Assembly: GCF_017491605.1 (NCBI RefSeq)
Contig: NZ_JAFGYY010000004.1
Location: 62,001 to 126,000, forward strand
Length of the DNA stretch: 64,000 bases
Source: Pseudomonas sp. 30_B
GTDB taxonomy: Bacteria > Pseudomonadota > Gammaproteobacteria > Pseudomonadales > Pseudomonadaceae
Direction of reading: 5' to 3'
Position 1 is the stretch's first letter. Each line of letters opens with the position of its first letter. A model generated the notes under the pieces. It had not been told where the DNA came from, did not search any database, and was given only the letters and a program-made list of their open reading frames with translations. Made by a program: the position numbers and the translations under genes. This document shows positions 45,723-54,364 of the stretch, in pieces.

Positions 45723-48104
45723 ATGAACGCTCTGAGCAAACACCAACAGGACAAGGCGACTTTCCTGGAACGCATCATCTTCACCCACCGGCCGTTCGTG
45801 ATCATCGCCTGCCTGCTGGTGACCATCTTCCTCGGCTACCAGGCGACCCAGGTGCGTCCGTCCACCAGCTTCGAGAAGATGATTCCGCTGCAGCATCCGT
45901 TCATCCAGAACATGCTGGAGCACCGCAACGACCTGGCCAACCTCGGCAACACCGTGCGCATCTCGGTGGAAGCGGTGAACGGCGACATCTTCACCAAGGA
46001 GTACATGGAGACGCTGCAGAAGATCCACGACGAGGTCTTCTACATTCCCGGCGTCGACCGCTCCGGCATGAAGTCGCTGTGGAGCCCGAGCGTGCGCTGG
46101 ACCGAGGTGACCGAGGAAGGCTTCGCCGGCGGCGAAGTGATCCCGCAGACCTACGACGGCTCGCCCAAGGCGCTGGAACTGCTGCGCAACAACGTGCTCA
46201 AGTCCGGCCAGATCGGCCGCCTGGTAGCCAACAACTTCAAGTCGAGCATCGTCGACGTGCCGCTGCTGGAGGTCTATCCGGACCCGAAGGACCAGGGCAA
46301 GTTGATGAAGCTGGACTACCGCCAGTTCTCCCATGAGCTGGAAGAGAAGATCCGCGACAAGTACCAGCTGCAGAACCCCAACGTGAAGGTGCACATCACC
46401 GGCTTCGCCAAGAAGGTCGGCGACCTGATCGACGGCCTGCTGCTGGTGGTCGGCTTCTTCGGCATCTGCTTCGTGATCACCCTGGTGCTGCTGCTGTGGT
46501 TCACCAAGTGCGTGCGCTCGACCATCGCCGTGCTCTCCACCACCCTGGTGGCGGTGATCTGGCAGCTCGGCCTGCTGCACACCATCGGCTTCGGGCTGGA
46601 CCCGTACTCGATGCTGGTGCCGTTCCTGATCTTCGCCATCGGTATTTCCCATGGCGTGCAGAAGATCAACGGTATCGCCCTGCAGTCCAGCGATGCGGAA
46701 ACCCCGCTGCTGGCCGCTCGCCGTACCTTCCGCCAGCTGTTCCTGCCTGGCATGATCGCCATCCTCGCGGACGCCGTCGGCTTCATCACCCTGCTGGTGA
46801 TCGACATCGGCGTGATCCGTGAGCTGGCCATCGGCGCCTCGGTCGGCGTGGCGGTGATCGTGTTCACCAACCTGATCCTGCTGCCGGTTGCCATCTCCTA
46901 CATCGGCATCAGCAAGAAGGCGGTGCAGCGCAGCAAGGAAGACGCGGTGCGCGACCATCCCTTCTGGCGCGCGCTGTCCAACTTCGCCAGTCCGAAAGTG
47001 GCACCCATTTCCGTGGTCATCGCCCTGGTGATGTTCGCCGGCGGCATGTGGCAAGGCCATCACCTGAAGATCGGCGACCTCGACCAGGGCGCGCCGGAAC
47101 TGCGTCCGGACTCGCGCTACAACCTGGACAACGACTTCATCATCCGCAACTACTCGACCAGCTCCGACGTGCTGGTGGTGATGGTGGAATCCGCCGCCGA
47201 AGGCTGCTCCACCCACAAGACCATGGCGGCCATCGACGAACTCGCCTGGCGCCTGGAAAACACCGAGGGCGTGCAATCGGCCATCTCCCTGGTCACCGTC
47301 TCCAAGCAGATGATCAAGGGCATGAACGAGGGCAACCTGAAGTGGGAGTCGCTGTCGCGCAACCAGGACGTGCTGAACAACTCCATCAGCCGTGCCGAAG
47401 GCCTGTTCAACAGCAACTGCTCGCTCGCGCCCCTGCTGGTATTCCTCAACGACCACAAGGCCGAGACCCTCGACCGTGCGGTCGGCGTGGTCCAGGAGTT
47501 CGCCAAGGCCAACAACCAGGACGACCTGAAGTTCAAGCTCGCTGCCGGTAACGCGGGTATCGAGGCGGCCACCAACGAGGTGATCAAGCAGTCCGAGCTG
47601 ACCATCCTGATCCTGGTGTACATCTGCGTGGCGGTGATGTGCCTGATCACCTTCCGCTCCTTCGCCGCCACCCTGTGCATCGTGCTGCCGCTGATCCTCA
47701 CCTCGGTGCTGGGCAACGCGCTGATGGCAACTCTGGGCATCGGCGTGAAGGTCGCGACCCTGCCGGTGATCGCATTGGGCGTGGGTATCGGCGTGGACTA
47801 CGGCATCTACATCTACACCCGCCTGGAGTCCTTCCTGCGCCAGGGCCTGTCCCTGCAGGAGGCCTACTACGAGACCCTGAAGTCCACCGGCAAGGCCGTG
47901 CTGTTCACCGGCCTGTGCCTGGCCATCGGCGTCGCCACCTGGATCTTCTCGGCGATCAAGTTCCAGGCCGACATGGGCCTGATGCTGACCTTCATGCTCC
48001 TCTGGAACATGTTCGGTGCGCTGTGGCTGCTGCCGGCATTGGCGCGCTTCCTGATCAACCCGGAGAAGGTGCGGCAGAAGAAGGCGTCGATCCTGGTTCA
48101 CTGA
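45723..48104 (+). CDS. RND/MMPL-superfamily inner-membrane transporter
   Basis: A 793-residue transporter with the RND internal duplication: two halves, each with one helix, a large periplasmic loop and five more helices (about residues 21-420 and 425-790). The second half keeps the MMPL-type GVGIGVDYGIYIYTR with D692; the first half has AIGISHGVQK (H310) at the matching place. Related MMPL proteins move lipids and other hydrophobic molecules. GGGGAG precedes the ATG. It ends the four-gene envelope set and is followed by a strong terminator. Confidence 0.92.
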   Translation: MNALSKHQQDKATFLERIIFTHRPFVIIACLLVTIFLGYQATQVRPSTSFEKMIPLQHPFIQNMLEHRNDLANLGNTVRISVEAVNGDIFTKEYMETLQKIHDEVFYIPGVDRSGMKSLWSPSVRWTEVTEEGFAGGEVIPQTYDGSPKALELLRNNVLKSGQIGRLVANNFKSSIVDVPLLEVYPDPKDQGKLMKLDYRQFSHELEEKIRDKYQLQNPNVKVHITGFAKKVGDLIDGLLLVVGFFGICFVITLVLLLWFTKCVRSTIAVLSTTLVAVIWQLGLLHTIGFGLDPYSMLVPFLIFAIGISHGVQKINGIALQSSDAETPLLAARRTFRQLFLPGMIAILADAVGFITLLVIDIGVIRELAIGASVGVAVIVFTNLILLPVAISYIGISKKAVQRSKEDAVRDHPFWRALSNFASPKVAPISVVIALVMFAGGMWQGHHLKIGDLDQGAPELRPDSRYNLDNDFIIRNYSTSSDVLVVMVESAAEGCSTHKTMAAIDELAWRLENTEGVQSAISLVTVSKQMIKGMNEGNLKWESLSRNQDVLNNSISRAEGLFNSNCSLAPLLVFLNDHKAETLDRAVGVVQEFAKANNQDDLKFKLAAGNAGIEAATNEVIKQSELTILILVYICVAVMCLITFRSFAATLCIVLPLILTSVLGNALMATLGIGVKVATLPVIALGVGIGVDYGIYIYTRLESFLRQGLSLQEAYYETLKSTGKAVLFTGLCLAIGVATWIFSAIKFQADMGLMLTFMLLWNMFGALWLLPALARFLINPEKVRQKKASILVH

Positions 48105-48126
48105 TCGGCTCTCAAGCAATAAAAAA

Positions 48127-48153
48127 ACGCGGCCTTCGGGCCGCGTTTTTTTT
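48127..48153 (+). terminator. Terminator after the RND transporter gene
   Basis: ACGCGGCC-TTCG-GGCCGCGT (48127-48146) with an A-run before and eight T after. The tetraloop and flanks make it effective, possibly in both directions. Confidence 0.95.
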
Positions 48154-48190
48154 ATTGTGCCGGATCAGGGTTCGGAGCCGCCGGGGATCC

Positions 48191-48253
48191 ATCGCGGACG
48201 GAGTCCGCTCCTACGATGCATGAGATCGCGTAGGAGCGGACTTCGTCCGCGAT
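48191..48253. repeat. REP doublet A (25-bp arms)
   Basis: Arms 48191-48215 and 48229-48253 are complementary at 24 of 25 positions (core CGCGGACGGAGTCCGCTCC). The preceding 20 bp (GGTTCGGAGCCGCCGGGGAT) closely match those before the doublet at 49713-49778, so the two are related copies. Confidence 0.85.
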
Positions 48254-48275
48254 TGGCTTCGATCCGCCGGGTTCC

Positions 48276-48327
48276 CCTGTAGGAGCGGGCCATGCCCGCG
48301 ATCGCGCGCATGGCGCGCTCCTACAGG
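48276..48327. repeat. REP doublet B
   Basis: CCTGTAGGAGCG (48276-48287) pairs with CGCTCCTACAGG (48316-48327); two GC-rich palindromes lie between (GGGCCATGCCC, GCGCGCATGGCGCGC). It ends 8 bp from the stop of the cyclase gene. Confidence 0.8.
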
Positions 48328-48334
48328 TGCCGGA

Positions 48335-49141
48335 TCACGGCAGGATGGCGAACACCCGCGCCGGGAAGCCGGTGCCGCGGGCGATCTTCGGGAAGCTCAC
48401 CACCGCCAGCGCGCCGGCTTCGGGCACCTTGTCGAGGTTGGCGAGCAGTTCGATCTGGTAGTGGTTGGTGCCCAGGATGTAGGACTCCAGCGAGTAGTCG
48501 TCCTTGGTGGTGGCCAGACCGGGATCGGTGTCGGTGGTCTCATGGCCGGACGCGGTGATCTTGCGCGTCTCGTAGAGGTACACCAGCGCCTCCTTGCTCC
48601 AGCCCGGATAGTGGGCCACGCCCTTGGCGTCCTGGTTCTGCATCTTCGCCTGGTCCGGCCAGCGCTGGGACCAGTCGATGCGCAGCGCCGCGAAGGCGCC
48701 TTCGGGCACCGGGCCATGCTTGGCTTCCCAAGCCTTCACATCGGCCAGGGTCAGTACGTAGTCGGGGTTCTTCGCCACCTGCTCATGGACGTCGAACACC
48801 ACCAGTGGCAGGAACTGTTCCTTCACCTCCAACTGATCGACGCTGCGCAGGCCCTTGTGGAAATGCACCGGCGGGTCGACGTGGGTGCCCCACTGGCCGA
48901 CGTGACTGTACAGCTCCACCTGGAAGCCGTCCTTGTCCACGCTGTAGAGCGTTTTGCGGCCCAAGGGCTCGAAGCCTTTCCAGTGCGGCGTGTCGTCGTC
49001 GAAGGCGTGGGTCAGGTCAACCCAGGCGTGCTGCTTGAGGCTGGCGTAGGTGTCCCACAGGCCGGGCTGGGCGGCCTGGACGGGAGCGGTGAGTACGGGC
49101 AGCAGGGCGGCGGCGAAGAGCAGGGCGGGCAAGCGTTGCAT
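48335..49141 (-). CDS. Periplasmic cyclase-family (kynurenine formamidase-like) metal hydrolase
   Basis: A 268-residue protein with a signal peptide (cut after APVQA, about residue 23) and a cyclase domain. The metal motif GTHVDPPVH (H87, D89, H93) preceded by H80 is that of kynurenine formamidase and isatin hydrolase (HxGTHxDxPxH type). GHETTDTDP gives a further ligand region near 220. Export to the periplasm separates it from cytosolic KynB. The substrate is unknown. The frame is open 21 codons further, but the ATG at 49141 has AAGGA 9 nt upstream and begins the signal peptide. Confidence 0.88.
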   Translation of the reverse strand: MQRLPALLFAAALLPVLTAPVQAAQPGLWDTYASLKQHAWVDLTHAFDDDTPHWKGFEPLGRKTLYSVDKDGFQVELYSHVGQWGTHVDPPVHFHKGLRSVDQLEVKEQFLPLVVFDVHEQVAKNPDYVLTLADVKAWEAKHGPVPEGAFAALRIDWSQRWPDQAKMQNQDAKGVAHYPGWSKEALVYLYETRKITASGHETTDTDPGLATTKDDYSLESYILGTNHYQIELLANLDKVPEAGALAVVSFPKIARGTGFPARVFAILP

Positions 49142-49257
49142 GGTGTCTGATTCCTTGACGGGGATGGGATGGCGCGCCTTATCTTTCCCCAGCGCCAACC
49201 CCATCTTCCAATTCCGAATCCTGCTTTTCTTATTCCGAAACCGGTCCAGGAGTGCCC

Positions 49258-49674
49258 ATGTCCTTGCAGCTCATCGAATACGCCGACGCCAGCCCCGAGG
49301 TCCGTGCCGTCTACGACGACATCATGGCGACCCGCAGGATCGACTGGGTGAACAACTTCTGGAAAGCCCTGGCCAACCATCCGCAGACCCTCAAGCGCAC
49401 CTGGGAAAGCCTCAAGGAGGTGATGGGGCCGGGACAACTTGACCCGCTGGTGAAGGAGCTGATCTACGTCGCCGTCAGCGTCACCAACAACTGCAACTAC
49501 TGCATCGGCTCCCACGGCGCGGCGGCGCGCAAGGCGGGGATGGACGATGAGATGCTCGGCGAGCTGCTGGCGGTGGTGGCCATGGCCAACGAGACCAACC
49601 GCCTCGCCATCGGCTATCAGGTTCCGCTGGATGAGGTGTTCAAGGGCGCGGTGATGGAGAACAGCGGTAGCTGA
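49258..49674 (+). CDS. Carboxymuconolactone decarboxylase / AhpD-like protein
   Basis: A 138-residue CMD-family protein. The redox-type motif CNYCIGSHG (C79, C82, H86) identifies the AhpD-like peroxidase group rather than the true decarboxylase; NRLAIGYQVPLDE follows. AGGAG lies 5 nt before the ATG at 49258 (a GTG two codons earlier overlaps that site and is unlikely). Divergent from the cyclase gene; both sit between two related REP copies. Probably a cytosolic thiol-linked protein; the substrate is unknown. Confidence 0.9.
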   Translation: MSLQLIEYADASPEVRAVYDDIMATRRIDWVNNFWKALANHPQTLKRTWESLKEVMGPGQLDPLVKELIYVAVSVTNNCNYCIGSHGAAARKAGMDDEMLGELLAVVAMANETNRLAIGYQVPLDEVFKGAVMENSGS

Positions 49675-49712
49675 ACCTTTTTCCGAATCGGGTTCGGAGT
49701 TGCCGGGGATCC

Positions 49713-49778
49713 ATCGCGGACGGAGTCCGCTCCTACGCAGATGCATGACCTTGGGTAGGAGCGGACTCCGTCCGCGAT
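49713..49778. repeat. REP doublet C (24-bp perfect arms)
   Basis: Arms 49713-49736 and 49755-49778 are perfectly complementary. The 5' flank (GGTTCGGAG..GCCGGGGATCC) repeats that of doublet A at 48191, 1.5 kb away. Lies between the convergent CMD and alpha/beta-hydrolase genes; the rest of that gap is empty. Confidence 0.88.
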
Positions 49779-49830
49779 CGGTTTCTCCCGCTCCGAGCCG
49801 GACTGAGCGGACGATTGGTGCGTGGCGTTT

Positions 49831-50904
49831 TCAGGGGGCCGACAGCCTTTGGATCGCCTTCACTGGCGTCCCATCGTTCCAGCGCCCCATCGACAACTGC
49901 GCCGGCTTGCCACCCAGCGCGTAGTCGCGGTCCTGGCCGTAGAAGGCGGCGTCGCACAGGGCGTCGAACAGTTTCCAGGTGCCATACCAGTCCAGTGCGT
50001 CGGTGGCCAGCGCGTTGTGGGCCGATGGCTGGCCCTGCTTGAGGCGCTGGCGTACCCGTTCCTGCACGCGATTGAGCAGCCAGCTGGAAGAGTCGCTGGG
50101 CGGATAGCGCGGGTCGAAGCGTGGCGCGCTGGGCGCCGCGTGGTTGGCCAGCAGGGGCGGGCTGCCATGACGGTCGCTGCGCAACAGCAGCAGGTCCTTG
50201 TCCCGCGCGGCGACCTGGGTGCTTTCCCGGTAGATGCGCCGTGCGTCGTCGCAGCCGACGCGCTCGTCCTCATCGCCACAGACGGCCAGCAGCAAGGTTC
50301 CGGCGGGAATGTTCAGCAGCGGCTCCAACGGCACCTGGCGCCAGCGCGGGCCACTGCTCTTGCCTGGTTCCACCGCCATCAGCGCGTGCGGCTTCGGGAT
50401 GTCCAGGCGCTGCCAGGAAGCGGCGAGCCCGCTGGCGATCAGGCCGCCGGCGGAGTGTCCGAGGTAGGCCACATGCGCAAGCTCCGGCTTCACTCCGAGC
50501 CTTCCTGCCTGCAGGTCGCGGACGGCATGGCGCACCGAGTCGGCGGCATTGGGCAGGAAGTCCGCGGCGGGTGTCTTCAGGTTGGCCTGGTAGCGCGGGT
50601 AAATGATGATTGCGCCGCGGCGGACGATGTGTTCGATCCAGGCGCGGTACAGGTCCGGTTGCATCACGCTCCAGCCGTGGGTGAAGACCACCAGCGGCGC
50701 GCTTTGCGGCTGCGGGCGGGCAGGGGTGAAGACCCAGTATTCGTTGCCGTCGGCGTTGAAGTGCCATTGGCGAACGTCGGTGTGGCTGTAGGCCGAGCCG
50801 CCGGGCCCCTGCAGCGGCTGTGTCGGCGGCAGGGCGGGCTCGGCGCGTGATGTGAGTGTCAGCGAAAGGCCGACGAACAGGGCGCAAAGGCTGGCGCGGG
50901 GCAT
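49831..50904 (-). CDS. Exported alpha/beta hydrolase
   Basis: A 357-residue protein with a signal peptide (residues 1-21, LCALFVGLSLTLTSRA) and an alpha/beta-hydrolase fold. Oxyanion strand LVVFTHGW (71-78), nucleophile S151 in LGHSAGGL, and later acid and histidine candidates (CGDEDERVG; DRHGSPP) are visible. Probably an esterase- or lipase-type enzyme in the periplasm. AGAGG is 8 nt before the ATG. It starts 50 bp after batD on the same strand and may be the last gene of that operon. Confidence 0.85.
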   Translation of the reverse strand: MPRASLCALFVGLSLTLTSRAEPALPPTQPLQGPGGSAYSHTDVRQWHFNADGNEYWVFTPARPQPQSAPLVVFTHGWSVMQPDLYRAWIEHIVRRGAIIIYPRYQANLKTPAADFLPNAADSVRHAVRDLQAGRLGVKPELAHVAYLGHSAGGLIASGLAASWQRLDIPKPHALMAVEPGKSSGPRWRQVPLEPLLNIPAGTLLLAVCGDEDERVGCDDARRIYRESTQVAARDKDLLLLRSDRHGSPPLLANHAAPSAPRFDPRYPPSDSSSWLLNRVQERVRQRLKQGQPSAHNALATDALDWYGTWKLFDALCDAAFYGQDRDYALGGKPAQLSMGRWNDGTPVKAIQRLSAP

Positions 50905-50954
50905 CTGGGTGCCTCTTGGCGGGGCTCGCCAGCAAGCATAGCCCCGCCGTTGCG

Positions 50955-52604
50955 TCAGCGCGGGTAGAGCGGCGGCAGGCTGCCCGGATCGGTGGCGGGA
51001 GCGGCGTCCGGATCGGCGCCCGGCAGGCTGCGCACGGCGCGCCAGAGGTCCTCGCCCTGCCAGTTGCGGCCACCTTCGCTGTCGCTGTACAGCGCGCCAT
51101 TGAGGCTGTCCAGGGCGTCGGACAGCGGCACGAAGCGCGCCGCCATGTCCGCCAGGGTCTCCGGTTGCTGGCGTGCCCAGGCGTCCAGCGCCTGGCGGGT
51201 GGCGTGCGGGTCGTTGGCCTGGCAGGCGCGGCGCAGTTCATCGAGCAGGGTGCGCGCGCTGGGGCCGGCGACCGCGGCGCGGATCACTGCGGGCAGTCGG
51301 CGCGCGCGCCACCACAGGCCGAAGCCCAGCAGTGTGGTGAAGGCGAGGATGGCGCAAGCCAGTTGCCAGGGCCACAGGCGGGCCTGGGGTTGCAGCAGGG
51401 CGTCGGTGGTGGGGGTGGCGGATGCGTCGGCCGGGGTTTCCAGCTGCGGGTTGGCGGCCACCGTCAGGGTGCGCGCCGGCAGGCTGGTGCGCTCGACGCG
51501 GTTGTCCCGGGTATTCCACCAGACCACTTCGACGGGCGGCAGTTGTACCTGGCCGGCATGGTCGGCAATCAGCGCCTCGCGCTCTTCGCGGCTGCCGATC
51601 ATGCCTTGTTCGGTGCCCTGGTTGGCCAGTTGCGGCTGGTCGGGGTAGTGGCGCAACTCGCCCGGCAAGGTCTGCGGCAGCGGCGGCAACTGGGCGCTGG
51701 AGAGCCCCTCCACGCGCAGCATGATATTGCGGGTCAGCGCTTCGCCGGCACGGGCCTGCTCCGGTTGCGGGCTCCAGGTTTCGCTCAGGCTCAGCGACCG
51801 GGCCGGCAGCCAGGGGGCGTCGGCGGGGTAATCGGCGGGCTTGGGTTTGATCTGCAGCGGGATGGTCGGCGAGACCACCCGGATCTGCTTGCCCGGCGGC
51901 GGCCCGAAGGGACTGTCGTCGGGGCTGCGCTGCTGGCCGGCCTGGGTGGCGTTGAAGGTCTGGCCGGGAATTTCCAGGGGGCCGCTCTTCTGCGGGAAGA
52001 TCGCGTAGCGAACTTCGATGACCCCATGGCGCACGCCGTTGATTTCCTTCTCGTAGGTGCGCGCCTCGCCCAGCGGTTCGACGCGGGCGTCGGCGATCTG
52101 CAGGGGCGTGAGGCTGCTGTCGTCGTAGAGCGACACCGAATGGTAGATGCGCAGGGTCAGGATCACCTGCGCCTGCACATAGCTTTCCTCCTGGTCCACG
52201 CTGGCGTCGATGAACACGGGGGCGAGTTTCTGGCTGCTGGCGCTTTGTTCGGCCTTGAGGACGTGCAGGCTGATCGACTCGGTCGTATTGCCGCCCAGGT
52301 GGATCGGCGGAATCACCACTGTGCCTTCGTTGCGCGGCTGCAGGGTGACGATCCAGCGGGTGGTGGCCTGGGTCTTGCCGTTCAGGGTGGTGAGGCGATT
52401 GACCTGGCGGGTGCCGAGCACGACGAACTGATCGTCCAGGGGCTTGAGGTCCGGCTTGCCGAACAGGGTCGGGTCGTCGGACTCCAGTGTCAGGTCGATG
52501 CTTTCGCCTTCGTTCAGGCGCGTGCGGTCGACACTGGCGGTGAAGCTGGCCTCGGCGCGGACGGCGGCGAGGCAGAGCAGGGTCAGGCAGATCAGCCTTT
52601 TCAT
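50955..52604 (-). CDS. batD: BatD-family membrane protein
   Basis: A 549-residue protein: signal peptide (MKRLICLTLLCLAAVRAEA), a long periplasmic region of Ig-like beta domains (SFTASVDRTRLNEGESIDLTLES near the start), and one C-terminal transmembrane helix (about 425-445, WQLACAILAFTTLLGFGLWW). BatD is the non-VWA partner in Bat (aerotolerance) operons. The ATG overlaps the batB stop (ATGA), so they are coupled. The open frame 30 codons longer lies inside batB and is not used. Confidence 0.9.
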   Translation of the reverse strand: MKRLICLTLLCLAAVRAEASFTASVDRTRLNEGESIDLTLESDDPTLFGKPDLKPLDDQFVVLGTRQVNRLTTLNGKTQATTRWIVTLQPRNEGTVVIPPIHLGGNTTESISLHVLKAEQSASSQKLAPVFIDASVDQEESYVQAQVILTLRIYHSVSLYDDSSLTPLQIADARVEPLGEARTYEKEINGVRHGVIEVRYAIFPQKSGPLEIPGQTFNATQAGQQRSPDDSPFGPPPGKQIRVVSPTIPLQIKPKPADYPADAPWLPARSLSLSETWSPQPEQARAGEALTRNIMLRVEGLSSAQLPPLPQTLPGELRHYPDQPQLANQGTEQGMIGSREEREALIADHAGQVQLPPVEVVWWNTRDNRVERTSLPARTLTVAANPQLETPADASATPTTDALLQPQARLWPWQLACAILAFTTLLGFGLWWRARRLPAVIRAAVAGPSARTLLDELRRACQANDPHATRQALDAWARQQPETLADMAARFVPLSDALDSLNGALYSDSEGGRNWQGEDLWRAVRSLPGADPDAAPATDPGSLPPLYPR

Positions 52605-54364
52605 TGCGTGGGTTCCTGGCGCTGCTGCTGTTGCTGGTACCAGAACTTGCGGCGCAGCAGTTCGGATGGATCGTCGGGAATCTGGCGCAACCATTGTTCC
52701 AGGGCCTGGCGGCGCTCGTCACTCAATGGACCGGTGCTCGCCAGGTTGGTTTCGCCTTCTTCGACATGGGAACTTTGCGGCGGGACGCTCTGGCTGGCGG
52801 CGGGCTTGTCGGCGTCGCGCTGTTCCGGCGTCTGGGCCGAAGGGGTGGGCTGCGAGGCCTGTTCCTCGGACTGCTCTTCCTTGGGTTTCGACTCCCTGGG
52901 CTGTAGCGGCTGGGGTTCGCTGGTTTCGCCCTGGGACGGATTCTGCTGCGGGGAGGACTGGCTTGCTTCGTCGCCGGAGGCTTTCTGCCGCTGACGCAGC
53001 AGCTCCTCCAGCAACGCCTTGTTGCGTTGCGCGGCGGCCAGGTCGGGTGCGCGCTCCAGGGCCTGGTCGTAGGCGTCGATCGCGGCTTCCAGCTCGTTCT
53101 GGCGGGCCAGGGCGTTGCCACGGTTGTAATGGTCGGCGGCGCTGTCACCCTGGGAGAAGGCCCGCGCGGCGTCGGCGTAGTCGCCGGCTTCAAAGAGGGC
53201 CAGGCCCCGCCAGCGGAAGTCCTCGAAGCGCTCGGCGGCTTCGGCCGGTTTCTGCGCTTCGAGCAGGCGCTGGCCCTGCTGGTCGGGGGTCAGCCAGAGG
53301 TCGGCGAGTTCGAAGGCATTGGCGCTCTGCGGCGTGGACCACAACAGCGGCAACAGCAGCGGCAGGCTGAACAGCCAGCCCCGGCGACCGGCGCAGGCGG
53401 CGAGCAACAATAGCGGCAGCAGCAGCCAGTAGCCCTGGTCGGCCCAGCGTTGCAGGCGTAGAAGGGCGTCGTCCTCGCTGGCCTGCAGGCCCTGGGTGTT
53501 GTTCAGTAGGCCCAGCGCGCGCAGGTCGGCGTTGCCCGGGCGCAGACGCTGGAAGCGTCCGTCGAGGTCGGTGGCGAACTGGCGGAGGGTGTTTTCGTCC
53601 AGCCGCGGCACCAGGATGTTGCCTTGCTCGTCCTTGAGGAAGGTGCCGTCTTCCTGGGCGATCGGCGCGCCGCCGGGGGTGCCGATGGCGAGCAGCAGGA
53701 GGTCCTTGCCCTTGCCCTTGAGCGCCTTGCGGATGCCCTGGCGTTCCTGCGCATCCAGGGCGCTGGCGATCAGCAGGATGTGGCCGTTGCCTTCGGCACC
53801 GTGGTTCAGCAACTGGCGCGCCTGCTCGACGGCGAGGTCGGCGCGGCGGCCCGGCGCCGGCATGATCGAGGGCTTGAGCGCGTCCAGCAGGTTGCGCGCG
53901 GTGCCCAGGTCATTGGACAGCGGCACCAGGGTGTGAGCGCTGCCGGCGTAGACGACGATGGCGGTCTGTGCGTCGCTGCGTGCCCGCAACAGGTCGAGCA
54001 CCTTGCGCCGTGCCTGCTCCAGGCGGCTGGGCGGCAGGTCGGTGGCGAGCATTTCCGGCGTCAGTTCGAGGACCACCACCAGCGGATCGCTGCGCTCCAT
54101 CGCCGGTTGTTCCAGGTACTGCCAGCTCGGGCCGAGCAGTGCGAGTACTGCCAGCAGCCAGGCCAGGCCGAGGAATATCCACGGACGTCGTTCGTGGCGG
54201 CCGTGACCGCCGGACAGCATCCAGGGGTGGAAGGCCGCCGGCAGCAGCAATTGCCAGCGGCCGGCGCGGCGCTGGCGGTGCCAGAGCTTCCACAGCAGCC
54301 AGCCGAGCAGCGGCAGCAGGAGCAGCGACCAGGGGCGCAGCAGGTGGGGCCAGAACGCGCTCAT
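52601..54364 (-). CDS. batB: BatB/BatC fusion: VWA membrane protein with TPR tail
   Basis: A 587-residue protein. Two membrane helices (about 11-28 and 62-79) lead into a VWA domain (about 93-300), another helix pair (near 315-350), a TPR (about 385-450, DHYNRGNALARQNELEAAIDAYDQALERAP) and a Gln/Pro/Ser-rich tail. The usual MIDAS DxSxS is replaced by ELTPE (E100, T102, E104), so metal binding is probably lost. BatB and BatC functions seem to be in one chain. ATGA overlaps on both sides couple it to batA and batD. Confidence 0.9.
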   Translation of the reverse strand: MSAFWPHLLRPWSLLLLPLLGWLLWKLWHRQRRAGRWQLLLPAAFHPWMLSGGHGRHERRPWIFLGLAWLLAVLALLGPSWQYLEQPAMERSDPLVVVLELTPEMLATDLPPSRLEQARRKVLDLLRARSDAQTAIVVYAGSAHTLVPLSNDLGTARNLLDALKPSIMPAPGRRADLAVEQARQLLNHGAEGNGHILLIASALDAQERQGIRKALKGKGKDLLLLAIGTPGGAPIAQEDGTFLKDEQGNILVPRLDENTLRQFATDLDGRFQRLRPGNADLRALGLLNNTQGLQASEDDALLRLQRWADQGYWLLLPLLLLAACAGRRGWLFSLPLLLPLLWSTPQSANAFELADLWLTPDQQGQRLLEAQKPAEAAERFEDFRWRGLALFEAGDYADAARAFSQGDSAADHYNRGNALARQNELEAAIDAYDQALERAPDLAAAQRNKALLEELLRQRQKASGDEASQSSPQQNPSQGETSEPQPLQPRESKPKEEQSEEQASQPTPSAQTPEQRDADKPAASQSVPPQSSHVEEGETNLASTGPLSDERRQALEQWLRQIPDDPSELLRRKFWYQQQQQRQEPTQ

